This document shows, one piece after another, positions 44,565-51,863 of a stretch of DNA of 64,000 bases. The stretch comes from Pseudactinotalea terrae (GTDB taxonomy: Bacteria > Actinomycetota > Actinomycetes > Actinomycetales > Beutenbergiaceae): contig NZ_WNXZ01000008.1 of assembly GCF_009733845.1 (NCBI RefSeq), forward strand, positions 62,001 to 126,000. Direction: 5' to 3'. The notes under the pieces were generated by a model. The model saw nothing but the letters and a program-made list of their open reading frames with translations, ran no database searches and was not told the DNA's origin. The position numbers were made by a program, and so were the translations under genes. Position 1 is the stretch's first letter. Each line of letters opens with the position of its first letter.

Positions 44565-45190
44565 ATGCAGTGCGAGGTTGCGGGTGGTGCGGCCTGGGGC
44601 GAGCCGTCCTCGACCGTGACCAGCCTCGCGTTCGTCATCGCCGGGATCGCGCTGTGGCTGACCCGCAGCCGCAGGCCCGACGGCGGTGCTCGCCCTGGGG
44701 TACAGGCCGCCGTCGCGGTGCTGGCCGTGCTGATCGGCGTGGGGTCGGTCGTGCAGCACGGCCCCTCGCCGTGGTGGAACCCCGTGGTGCACGACCCGCC
44801 GTTGATGGCGTTGCTGGCGCTGGTCGCTGCCGACGGCGTTGCCGACCTCACGCGGCGGCAGCTGCGGGCGCGGTGGTGGGTGGTGCCGGGCGCGGTGTGC
44901 GCGGCGCTGGCGCTCTGGCGGCCGGGCTGGTCGGCCGCTGCGCAGGGTGCGGTGGCCGCCGCTGCGGTCGGTATCACGCTGCTCCCTGGCGGCGGCCTGC
45001 GCTGCGCCGACACCTGCTGCCAGGGCTGGTGCTGCTGGGGCTCGGTGGCGCGATCGGGACGATGAGCCGGCCCGGCTGGCCCTGGTGCGCGCCGGACTCG
45101 TGGCTGCAGGGGCACGCGGTGTGGCACGTGCTGGCGGCGCTCGCGATCGTGGTGCTGGCGCCTGCGCTGGGTGCCCGGTCCAACAGGTGA
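44565..45190 (+). pseudogene. Membrane protein gene with apparent frameshift
   Basis: From ATG 44565 (GGGAGG upstream) a multi-spanning protein starts MQCEVAGGAAWGEPSSTVTS, with membrane segments and QHGPSPWWNPVVHDPPLMALL. In this frame it ends at 45065 with an atypical Cys-rich tail (ADTCCQGWCCWG). The -1 frame, open through the same place, continues as a convincing membrane protein: RHLLPGLVLLGLGGAIGTM, then WLQGHAVWHVLAALAIVVLAPALG, to a stop at 45188-45190. The shift falls near 44985-45000 in a GGCGGCGGCC run. So one gene of about 207 aa appears broken by a one-base change, or the base is a sequencing error. The His/Asp/Ser pattern resembles ceramidase/CREST-type membrane hydrolases, but this is weak. 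Confidence 0.7.
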
Positions 45191-45519
45191 GCAGCACGCG
45201 CTCGTTGTTCGCCGTGCGGCTGACGGTCCTCGCGCACGTCTCGCTCGGCTGCGGCACACGCTGGTGCGGCCGGACCGGTTGCTGCCGTTCTCCCGTTGGT
45301 GATCGATCGCCGACGGCGGCGCTGACGCGGGTATCGACAGCCGGGTGCCCACGATCTGAGACAACTCTGGTGCTCGCGCGACTGCTGCGAGCGAGCGGGT
45401 GAGGCTGGTTCCGGCGGCCGGGCGGGTCCGCACCGACGGGCTGCGTCAGCGGCCCTCTGACCGGTGCGATGACCTCCTGTCGTGGCCGCCGTCACGTACG
45501 AACATCGAGGAGCTCACCC
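45191..45519. other. Non-coding gap upstream of metQNI
   Basis: 329 bp without a credible gene. It must contain the promoter and 5' leader of the methionine importer operon. Several GC-rich stems can be drawn (for example GCTCGC/GCGAGC around 45373-45395), but I cannot recognise a SAM riboswitch of any known class. The ribosome site GAGGAG for metQ is at 45507-45512. Confidence 0.5.
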
Positions 45520-46416
45520 ATGCCTGCACGCCGCACCATCGTCCTGACCGCCAGCGCCGTCGGGGTGGCGATGCTGATGTCGGCGTGCGCGGGCGCTGGG
45601 GAGGGCGACGCCGAGCTGGGCACCGAGGAGAACCCCGTGCAGCTGGGGGTTGTCGGCGCGAGCGAGCCCTATTGGGAGACCTACGAGGCGGCCGTCGAGG
45701 ACGCCGGGATCGCGATCGACATCGTGGACTTCACCGACTACAACCAGCCGAACCCCGCGCTGTCGGAGGGGGAGCTGGACGTCAACCAGTTCCAGCACAT
45801 CATCTTCCTCGCCGACTACAACGTGAACGCGGGCGACGACCTGGTGCCGATCGGCTCGACCGCGATCTACCCGCTCGGGCTCTACTCCACCCAGTACGAG
45901 AGCGTCGAGGACATCCCGGACGGCGCCGAGGTGGCCGTGCCGAACGACGAGACCAACCAGGCGCGTGGGCTGCTGATCCTGCAGCAGGCCGGGCTGATCA
46001 CGCTGGCCGACGGCGGCAGCCCGTTCTCCACGGTGGCCGACGTCGACGAGGCGGCCTCGCGTGTGACGGTGACGGCGCTGGACGCGGCGATCACGGCGTC
46101 GTCGCTGCCGGATGTGGCGGCCGCCATCATCAACAACGACTTCATCACCGACGCCGGCCTCACGCCCGAGGACGCGATCGCACAGGATGATCCCGCTGAC
46201 GAGTCGGCGTTTCCGTACATCAACATCTTCGCCACCACGCAGGACAACGCCGACGACGACGTCCTCGCCCAGCTCGTGGAGATCTACCAGAGCACGCCCG
46301 AGGTGCAGGAGGGGGTGCTCGAGGCCGCAGGTGGTGCGGCGGTGCTGACCCAGACCGCCGTCGAGGACCTGCAGACCAGCCTCGAGGAGGTCCAGGCCGA
46401 CATCGAGGCGCAGTAG
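45520..46416 (+). CDS. metQ: Methionine ABC transporter substrate-binding lipoprotein
   Basis: 298 aa from ATG 45520, GAGGAG 7 nt upstream. NlpA/MetQ family: signal peptide with lipobox MSAC (Cys23), then the mature start VQLGVVGASEPYWETYEAAV, the family block IVDFTDYNQPNPALSEGELDVNQFQH (landmark), and AVPNDETNQARGLLILQQAGL with the methionine-pocket Asn/Arg. It binds methionine at the outer face of the membrane and passes it to MetI. The next two genes encode the ATPase and permease, so the importer is complete. The spacing to metN is 3 bp. Confidence 0.95.
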   Translation: MPARRTIVLTASAVGVAMLMSACAGAGEGDAELGTEENPVQLGVVGASEPYWETYEAAVEDAGIAIDIVDFTDYNQPNPALSEGELDVNQFQHIIFLADYNVNAGDDLVPIGSTAIYPLGLYSTQYESVEDIPDGAEVAVPNDETNQARGLLILQQAGLITLADGGSPFSTVADVDEAASRVTVTALDAAITASSLPDVAAAIINNDFITDAGLTPEDAIAQDDPADESAFPYINIFATTQDNADDDVLAQLVEIYQSTPEVQEGVLEAAGGAAVLTQTAVEDLQTSLEEVQADIEAQ

Positions 46417-46419
46417 CCC

Positions 46420-47451
46420 GTGCCGCACATCAGCCTCCGAGAGGTCGTCAAGACATTCCCCGCCCGCCGTCGCGGGGAGCGTGCGGTGACCGCCGTCGAC
46501 GGCGTCAGTCTCGAGGTCGAACGCGGCCAGATCTACGGGATCGTCGGCTACTCGGGCGCGGGCAAGTCCACGCTGGTGCGGCTGATCAACGGCCTCGAGC
46601 CGGTGACCAGCGGGTCGGTGCTGATCGACGACGTCGACGTCACCACCCTGAGCGCGCGGGCGCTGCGTGAGCTGCGGCTCGGCATCGGGATGATCTTCCA
46701 GCGGTTCAACCTGCTGCGCTCGCGCACGGTCGCGAGCAACGTGGCGTACCCGCTCGAGGTCGCGGGGGTGCCGCGCGCCGAGCGGGCCGCCAAGGTCGAG
46801 CGGCTGCTGGCCTTCGTGGGCCTGGCCGACCACGCCGGCGCCTACCCGGAGCAGCTCTCCGGCGGGCAGCAGCAGCGGGTCGGGATCGCGCGGGCACTCG
46901 CGGGCGACCCGAGCATCCTGCTGGCCGACGAGGCGACCTCCGCGCTCGACCCCGAGACCACCGACGAGGTGCTCGACCTGCTCGCCCGCGTCAACGCCGA
47001 GCTCGGGGTCACGATCGTGGTGATCACGCACGAGATGGAGGTCGTGACCCGGCTGGCGCACCGCGTGGCGGTGATGGAGGGCGGGCGCGTGGTGGAGGAG
47101 GGGCCGACCTATGACGTGTTCACCGCGCCGCGCACCGAGACGGCCAAGCGGTTCGTGCGCACCGTGGTGCGGGCGCTGCCCGAGGGGGACGAGCTCGCGG
47201 CCCTGCGCGCCAAGCACGACGGCCGGTTCTTCACGATCTCGTTCACCGACGCCGCGGCGTCGGAGGCGAGCGTGTTCGGGGCGCTCGCGCGGAACGGCGT
47301 GGACTTCAACCTGGTGCACGGCGGCGTCGACGACATCCAGGGGCGCGTCTACGGGCTGCTCACGATCGCGGTTCGAGGCGAGGAGGCTGCCATCGAGGCG
47401 GCCATCGCCGAGGCCGGACCGGGTGTGAGCATCGCGGAGGCCGTGGCATGA
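46420..47451 (+). CDS. metN: Methionine ABC transporter ATP-binding protein
   Basis: 343 aa from GTG 46420. ABC ATPase with Walker A GYSGAGKST (43-51), Q-loop IFQRFNLL, signature LSGGQQQR, Walker B ILLADEATSALD and H-loop VVITHEMEVV. The C-terminal about 90 residues (FFTISFTDAAASEASVFGAL...RVYGLLTIAV) are a NIL domain, the regulatory module that binds methionine and shuts down transport when the cell is replete. The stop overlaps metI (ATGA). Confidence 0.97.
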   Translation: MPHISLREVVKTFPARRRGERAVTAVDGVSLEVERGQIYGIVGYSGAGKSTLVRLINGLEPVTSGSVLIDDVDVTTLSARALRELRLGIGMIFQRFNLLRSRTVASNVAYPLEVAGVPRAERAAKVERLLAFVGLADHAGAYPEQLSGGQQQRVGIARALAGDPSILLADEATSALDPETTDEVLDLLARVNAELGVTIVVITHEMEVVTRLAHRVAVMEGGRVVEEGPTYDVFTAPRTETAKRFVRTVVRALPEGDELAALRAKHDGRFFTISFTDAAASEASVFGALARNGVDFNLVHGGVDDIQGRVYGLLTIAVRGEEAAIEAAIAEAGPGVSIAEAVA

Positions 47452-48107
47452 ACGAGATCCGCGAGAATCTGCCCGACCTGCTCGAGCAGACGGCGATCAT
47501 GCTGCAGATTGTCGGGCTCGGCATGCTGTTCGGCGGGCTGGCCGGGCTCGTGGTGGGCACGGCGCTCTACGTCACGCGGCGGGGCGGGATCCTGGCGCAG
47601 CCGGTGGTGTGGTGGGTGCTGAACGCGCTGGTCAACCTGGTGCGGCCGATCCCGTTCATCATCCTCATCGCGGCGTTGCAGCCGTTGGCGAGGGTCGTCG
47701 TCGGCAAGGGCATCGGCAACGAGGCGGCCACCTTCGCGATCGCGATCGCAGCCACGTTCGGCATCGCGCGCATCATCGAGCAGAACCTGGTCTCGGTCGA
47801 TCCCGGCATGATCGAGGCGGCGCGCGCGATGGGGGCGGGGCCGTGGCGGATCATCCGCACCGTGATCCTGCCGGAGGCGCTGGGGCCGGTGATCCTGGGC
47901 ATCACGTTCGCGGTGATCGCGGTGGTCGACATGTCGGCGGTCGCCGGCCTGGTGGGTGGCGAGGGCCTGGGCAACTGGGCGATCACCTACGGCTACCGCC
48001 AGTACAACGAGATCGTCACGTGGATGGCGCTCGTGGTGATCATCATCATCGTGCAGCTGGTGCAGGCGCTCGGGAACATGCTCGCGCGCAAGGTGATGCG
48101 CCACTAG
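47448..48107 (+). CDS. metI: Methionine ABC transporter permease
   Basis: 219 aa from ATG 47448. Five membrane segments of the BPD-type permease. The ATPase-contact loop reads EAARAMGAGPWRIIRTVILPEAL, and the MetI-typical LVNLVRPIPFIILIAALQPLARVVVG and SAVAGLVGGEGLGNWAITYGY motifs are present. It forms the MetNI channel with metN. The stop is only 1 bp from the stop of the convergent glycosyltransferase gene. Confidence 0.96.
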   Translation: MNEIRENLPDLLEQTAIMLQIVGLGMLFGGLAGLVVGTALYVTRRGGILAQPVVWWVLNALVNLVRPIPFIILIAALQPLARVVVGKGIGNEAATFAIAIAATFGIARIIEQNLVSVDPGMIEAARAMGAGPWRIIRTVILPEALGPVILGITFAVIAVVDMSAVAGLVGGEGLGNWAITYGYRQYNEIVTWMALVVIIIIVQLVQALGNMLARKVMRH

Positions 48108-48108
48108 C

Positions 48109-49347
48109 TCACGCGCTGGGCACGAGCACCTCGACGGCGTTCACCACGCCCCGCTCGGCGCGCGCCTCCTCGCCCGCTTCCCGGGCGCGGCGGACCAGAT
48201 CGGGGTCGGTGAGGGCACGGAGCCGTTCGGTGAGGCGCTCGGCCGTGAGCTTGTCGAGCCCGATCGGCGCCGGGCCGAGCCCTTCCTCTCGGATGCGGCG
48301 GCCGAAGTAGGGCTGGTCGGCGATGTGCGGGACGGCGAGCTGAGGGACTCCCGCGAGCAGGGCGGCGTGCGTGGTGCCGGCACCACCGTGGTGGACGATG
48401 CCGGCCATGCGGGGGAACAACCAGGCGTGCGGCACGTCGGCCACGCCGAGGGCGTCGTCGCCGTCCGGACCCACCAGGTCCGTACCGGCCAGCACCAGCC
48501 GCACCCCGGCCGCGCGCGCGGCGGCGGTCGCGACCTCGCGGATCCGCTCGGGCTGCACCACCGACATGCTGCCGAACCCTAGGTACAGAGGCGGCGCACC
48601 GCCGTCGAGGAAGCTCTGGAGGTCGGCCGGCGGCTGCCAGGCCTCGGGGGCGGGCAGGGTCCAGGGCCCGGTCATGGTGACGGTGCGGGGCCAGTCGCGC
48701 GGCGTGGGGACCAGGATGGGGCTGGCGCCCAGCGCGGCGGTCACGGTCTCGAGGGCTCGGACGAAGCCCTTCGGCCCGGTCTCCGGCATGCCGAGCCGGC
48801 TCCGGACCAGCCGCCCCGCCTGGGTGACCGAGCGGGACAGCATCCACCGGGCCACCTTCGTGCGGGTCAGGTTCGCCGGGCGCACGTGGGGCAGCTGCGC
48901 GGTGAGGCCGGCTCGGCCATCCGCGGTGGGGTGGAAGGGGCACAGCAGCGCCGTGGTGTGCGGGACGCTGTCGTGCTGCGCGAGCGAGGCGACCGAGTCG
49001 AGCGTGAGGATGCCGCTGATGAACAGGTCGGCCGTGCCGGAGAGGCTGAGGATCCCCTCGGCGAGCGGCGCGGCGGTCTCCGCGTACACCTGGCGCATGT
49101 GCCTGAGCTCGCGGAACGGCCGCCCGGCCGAGTCGGCGATCCAGGCGCGGCCCGCGCTGGTTTGCATCTGGCTGGCGATCGAGATGTCGAACGGCGCGAA
49201 CCGCAGCCCGTGGGAGGTGACGAGCGGGCCTGAGTCCACCGACGCCGCCACCGTGACCTCGTGGCCCGCCGCCGCGATGCCCTGGGCGAGCGCGACGATG
49301 GGCTGGACGTCGCCTCGCGAGCCCCCGCCCACCAGTGTGATGCGCAT
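48109..49347 (-). CDS. Glycosyltransferase, UGT/MGT-like (GT1, GT-B)
   Basis: 412 aa from ATG 49347; an ATG 18 nt upstream is the alternative but would include the -10 element. The N-terminus MRITLVGGGSRGDVQPIVALAQGIAAAGHEV is the GT1 acceptor-domain start. The C-terminal donor domain has LYLGFGSM, WLFPRMAGIVHHGGAGTTHAALLAGVPQLAVPHIADQPYFGRRI (landmarks), the HGGxGT pyrophosphate-contact motif of glycolipid, sterol and macrolide glucosyltransferases. The acceptor is unknown; small lipophilic molecules are typical. It is the last gene before the tRNA that bounds the island. Confidence 0.93.
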   Translation of the reverse strand: MRITLVGGGSRGDVQPIVALAQGIAAAGHEVTVAASVDSGPLVTSHGLRFAPFDISIASQMQTSAGRAWIADSAGRPFRELRHMRQVYAETAAPLAEGILSLSGTADLFISGILTLDSVASLAQHDSVPHTTALLCPFHPTADGRAGLTAQLPHVRPANLTRTKVARWMLSRSVTQAGRLVRSRLGMPETGPKGFVRALETVTAALGASPILVPTPRDWPRTVTMTGPWTLPAPEAWQPPADLQSFLDGGAPPLYLGFGSMSVVQPERIREVATAAARAAGVRLVLAGTDLVGPDGDDALGVADVPHAWLFPRMAGIVHHGGAGTTHAALLAGVPQLAVPHIADQPYFGRRIREEGLGPAPIGLDKLTAERLTERLRALTDPDLVRRAREAGEEARAERGVVNAVEVLVPSA

Positions 49348-49353
49348 GGATGA

Positions 49354-49359
49354 ACCGTA
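49354..49359 (-). promoter_or_regulatory. -10 element (TACGGT), predicted leaderless start of GT1 gene
   Basis: TACGGT on the minus strand lies 6 nt before ATG 49347, with no ribosome site. Confidence 0.55.
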
Positions 49360-49437
49360 GATCACACCCCGTTCGACGGCGGTGGACTCGCTCGCTTTGG
49401 ACCTGTGCCGTGCGTTGGGTAACCTAGGGCCCGATCT

Positions 49438-49526
49438 GGAGACGTCGCATAGTCAGGTCTAGTGCGCATCCCTGCTAAGGATGTGAGGGTGTAAGCCCTC
49501 CGTGGGTTCAAATCCCACCGTCTCCG
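49438..49526 (+). tRNA. tRNA-Ser (anticodon GCT)
   Basis: Acceptor stem GGAGACG/CGTCTCC, anticodon loop CTGCTAA with GCT at 49474-49476, a long variable arm (GAGGGTGTAAGCCCTC) and the T arm GTGGGTTCAAATCCCAC. The discriminator G is at 49526, followed by CA, so the CCA is not fully encoded. It reads AGC/AGU serine codons. An integrase gene follows within 180 bp, so the 3' half of this tRNA is the probable integration site. Confidence 0.96.
49500..49526 (+). other. Probable attachment site (attL) in the tRNA-Ser 3' end
   Basis: Integrating elements with tyrosine recombinases commonly recombine in the T arm and acceptor 3' strand of a tRNA and restore it. The integrase gene 180 bp downstream and the phage/plasmid-like cargo after it support this. 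The matching direct repeat (attR) was not found in the window, so the exact core is not defined. Confidence 0.5.
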
Positions 49527-49534
49527 CAGCGAGG

Positions 49535-49565
49535 CCCCGGTTCCCCTTGTGGAACCGGGGTTTTT
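49535..49565 (+). terminator. Rho-independent terminator after tRNA-Ser
   Basis: A perfect 10-bp stem CCCCGGTTCC/GGAACCGGGG with a 6-nt loop is followed by TTTTT. It ends transcription 9 nt after the tRNA. Confidence 0.93.
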
Positions 49566-49631
49566 CGTTGATATGATGCGGTTTACGGGTGGTCGTCTAG
49601 ATGTGCAGGAGAGGGCAGAAGAGCGCACCCT

Positions 49632-49660
49632 GTGGCAGTTTGTGGCAGTAAAACTGCCAC
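49632..49660. repeat. Integrase-proximal repeats (putative arm-type sites)
   Basis: GTGGCAGTTT at 49632-49641 and AAACTGCCAC at 49651-49660 form a perfect 10-bp inverted repeat, and a further direct copy GTGGCAGT fills the loop. Three copies of an 8-bp motif just before an integrase gene and near the tRNA target are typical of recombinase or excisionase arm sites; a hairpin controlling int expression is the alternative. Confidence 0.6.
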
Positions 49661-49705
49661 GCAGCTGACACGAAGATCCGCGGAAGTCGAGGGGCTGGTG
49701 CACCG

Positions 49706-50881
49706 ATGGCGCGAGCAGCGACGTTGCCTCGCGGAATCAGTCTGCACGGTGATCGCTACCGCGTCAGGCTGACGGTCGACGGCGAGATCCACTCGCTGGG
49801 TGTCTATGACACGCTCACCGACGCCAAGGCGGCGCTCGCGATTGCGAAGGCGGAGAAGGTGCGTGGCACGTTCGTCGCGCCTGCGCAGCTGCGGGCGGAG
49901 CGTCGAGCAGAGGCCGAGCGGATCGAGCGCGAGTCGGTGACGCTCGATCGGTGGGCTGAACAGTGGCTGGAGCATCTGCGCGAGCAGGGCGGCGCGGAGT
50001 CCTCGATCGTGACGCACCGGTCGGTGCTGCGGGCGCACGTGCTGCCGGTGCTCGGGCAGGCGCGGCTGGTGGATATCGCGCCGGTGGACGTCGATGAGCT
50101 GATCGCGGGTGTGCGGGCCCGGCCCGCCAAGCGCAACCCACGGGCGAAGGCGAACGGGGTAGCGCCGAACGTGTTGCGGACACTGCGTGCCTGTCTCAAC
50201 GTGGCGGTCAAGCGCGGGCTGCTCCCGGTCTCGCCGGTTCGAGCCGAAGCGCCGGCGCGGCGGGTGCGGCCGGTCGACCCCGACGGCGACGTCGCGACGC
50301 CGGAGGAGATCGAGGCGATGGCCCAGGCGATGCCTGAGCACATGCGAATCGCGGTCCCGCTGGCGGCGTGGTGCTCGCTGCGCCTGGGCGAGGTGCTGGG
50401 ACTGCAGCGCGGCGACTTCGTCCACCTCGACGACCCTGATCGCGCGCTGCTGCAGGTCAGGCGGCAGGTCAACTCGAAGGCACCTGGCGCACCTTTGACA
50501 CCGCCGAAGGCCGACAGCGTGCGGAGCATCGCGATCCCGTCGTTCATGCTCGAGGCTCTCGTGGAGCACCTCGGCGAGCACGTCGGAGCGGGGCGCGACG
50601 CGCCCGTGCTCGCCCACCCCAGGCGCAAGCTCGAGCGGATCTCGCAGACGACGTTCGACCGCCACTGGCGCGCCGCCCGCGCCGCGGCCAGCCGCCCGAC
50701 ATTCCGCTTCCACGACCTCCGCCACACCGGCCTGACCATGTACGCCCAGCAGGGCGCCACCCTCGCCGAGCTCCTCCACCGCGGCGGCCACACCGACGTC
50801 TCAGTCGCGCTGCGGTACCAGCACGCCACGGCAGAGCGGGACCGGGCACTGACGAAGCGGCTGGCGGCAGCGCTGGGATAA
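49706..50881 (+). CDS. int: Site-specific tyrosine recombinase (phage/ICE integrase)
   Basis: 391 aa from ATG 49706. Order: an N-terminal arm-binding AP2-like region (GISLHGDRYRVRLTVDGEIHSLGVYDTLTDA), a SAM-like core-binding domain (about 78-170), and the catalytic domain. The active-site residues are all visible: Arg226 in SLRLGEVLGL, His336 and Arg339 in FRFHDLRHTG, His362 in RGGHTD and Tyr371 in LRYQHAT. It lies 180 bp from tRNA-Ser(GCT) in the same direction and should catalyse integration and excision of the island. A decayed fragment of a related integrase occurs at 59957-60331. Confidence 0.96.
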   Translation: MARAATLPRGISLHGDRYRVRLTVDGEIHSLGVYDTLTDAKAALAIAKAEKVRGTFVAPAQLRAERRAEAERIERESVTLDRWAEQWLEHLREQGGAESSIVTHRSVLRAHVLPVLGQARLVDIAPVDVDELIAGVRARPAKRNPRAKANGVAPNVLRTLRACLNVAVKRGLLPVSPVRAEAPARRVRPVDPDGDVATPEEIEAMAQAMPEHMRIAVPLAAWCSLRLGEVLGLQRGDFVHLDDPDRALLQVRRQVNSKAPGAPLTPPKADSVRSIAIPSFMLEALVEHLGEHVGAGRDAPVLAHPRRKLERISQTTFDRHWRAARAAASRPTFRFHDLRHTGLTMYAQQGATLAELLHRGGHTDVSVALRYQHATAERDRALTKRLAAALG

Positions 50882-51017
50882 GCCGCATCCGATCCGGACC
50901 ATGAGCCGGTGACCCATGACGTGGCTGCTGCACTCCCGGCGCCCAGTTCTACGACCGACCCCTGAACTGGGACCGGAATCAGCAGCCACGTGCATCGGGG
51001 CAGCAGGGAGCGCGGAG

Positions 51018-51863
51018 TCAGTCCCGCCACAGCCAGCGGAGTGCGTCAGGGAGCAGGACGCCACCATGGTTCGCGCTGTGCCCGCCGTCGCCGACCACAA
51101 GCCTGTGGTCGTAGCCCGCCTCCGCCAGTGCAGCAGCGACTCGAAGGTTCTCGGCGTACCAGTTGTGCTCGGGGCGGTCGTGCCCGAGATCTCGCCGAGC
51201 GGCCTGCATGAAGACGCGCAGCCCTTTCGGAGGTTCGGTCCGCAACAGGTCAGGGTAGGGATTGCCGCCTGGCATCTGCGCAAAGCTGGACACGAATGCG
51301 ATCACTCGGCGGAAGCGATCTGGCCGCGTCCACGCCGCGGTGAACGCGGCGTTGCCGCCGCTGCTCCCGCCGCAGATCCCCCACCGCTGGGGATCGTCGC
51401 TGATCGACGCGTGGTCAGCGACCAGCGGCATCACCTCCTCGGCGAGGTAGCAGGCGTAGGTGTCGTCGAACGCGTCGTACTCGATGTTGCGGTTCTTGCG
51501 AGCACCTGGGTCGGCTTCACCGGTACGCAGACCAGGATCGACAAAGACCCCGACTACCGGCGGGATGGCGCCAGCATGAGTGAGATTGTCGAGCACGATG
51601 CCCCCGCGGACGGCACCACTCGGGTCGAGGTACCACCAGCCGTCCAGGAAGACCATGACGCGATTTGACACGGGCCCGGTGCATGCGGCCGGCACATGCA
51701 CCCACACCGTCCGCCCGGTGGCGGGGTACCTGCTGCTGCCTACCCCATCCAACACGATCGTTCTGCCGTGCGGTACGTCGTCGCGCACGATCGACTCGGG
51801 GCCGAAGGCATAACGAACGCCATCCACGTCCGGCGGGAGCGGCTGGAAGGGGACCTCGCTCAC
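51018..51863 (-). CDS. Alpha/beta-hydrolase esterase (enterochelin esterase/esterase-D-like)
   Basis: 281 aa from GTG 51863, overlapping the stop of the phosphotransferase-like gene (GTGA). It has the esterase-family layout: an N-terminal beta-rich part with TVWVHVPAACTGPV and VMVFLDGWWYLD, PPVVGVFVDPG, the nucleophile motif CGGSSGGNAAFTAAW (GxSxG), and the C-terminal catalytic His in VGDGGHSANHGGVLLPDALRWLW. No signal peptide is seen. Similar enzymes hydrolyse siderophore or carbohydrate esters. Coupling to a phosphotransferase suggests a shared modifying or resistance pathway; that is inference. Confidence 0.85.
   Translation of the reverse strand: MSEVPFQPLPPDVDGVRYAFGPESIVRDDVPHGRTIVLDGVGSSRYPATGRTVWVHVPAACTGPVSNRVMVFLDGWWYLDPSGAVRGGIVLDNLTHAGAIPPVVGVFVDPGLRTGEADPGARKNRNIEYDAFDDTYACYLAEEVMPLVADHASISDDPQRWGICGGSSGGNAAFTAAWTRPDRFRRVIAFVSSFAQMPGGNPYPDLLRTEPPKGLRVFMQAARRDLGHDRPEHNWYAENLRVAAALAEAGYDHRLVVGDGGHSANHGGVLLPDALRWLWRD

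Noticed and set aside
43415-45433. Extended minus-strand frame that makes the quinone reductase 672 aa long
   Set aside because: It would run through the tRNA-Ser gene and against the membrane protein; the family start MRAMVITPEGG with a -10 element upstream fixes the start at 44392.
45191-45519. SAM riboswitch before metQNI
   Set aside because: Only a GGTGCGATGACC stretch vaguely recalls the 3' strand of SAM-IV; the 5' partner and core could not be found.
45514-47319. Minus-strand open frame of 601 codons across metQ and metN
   Set aside because: Antisense to two certain genes and with His/Arg/Val-rich nonsense composition.
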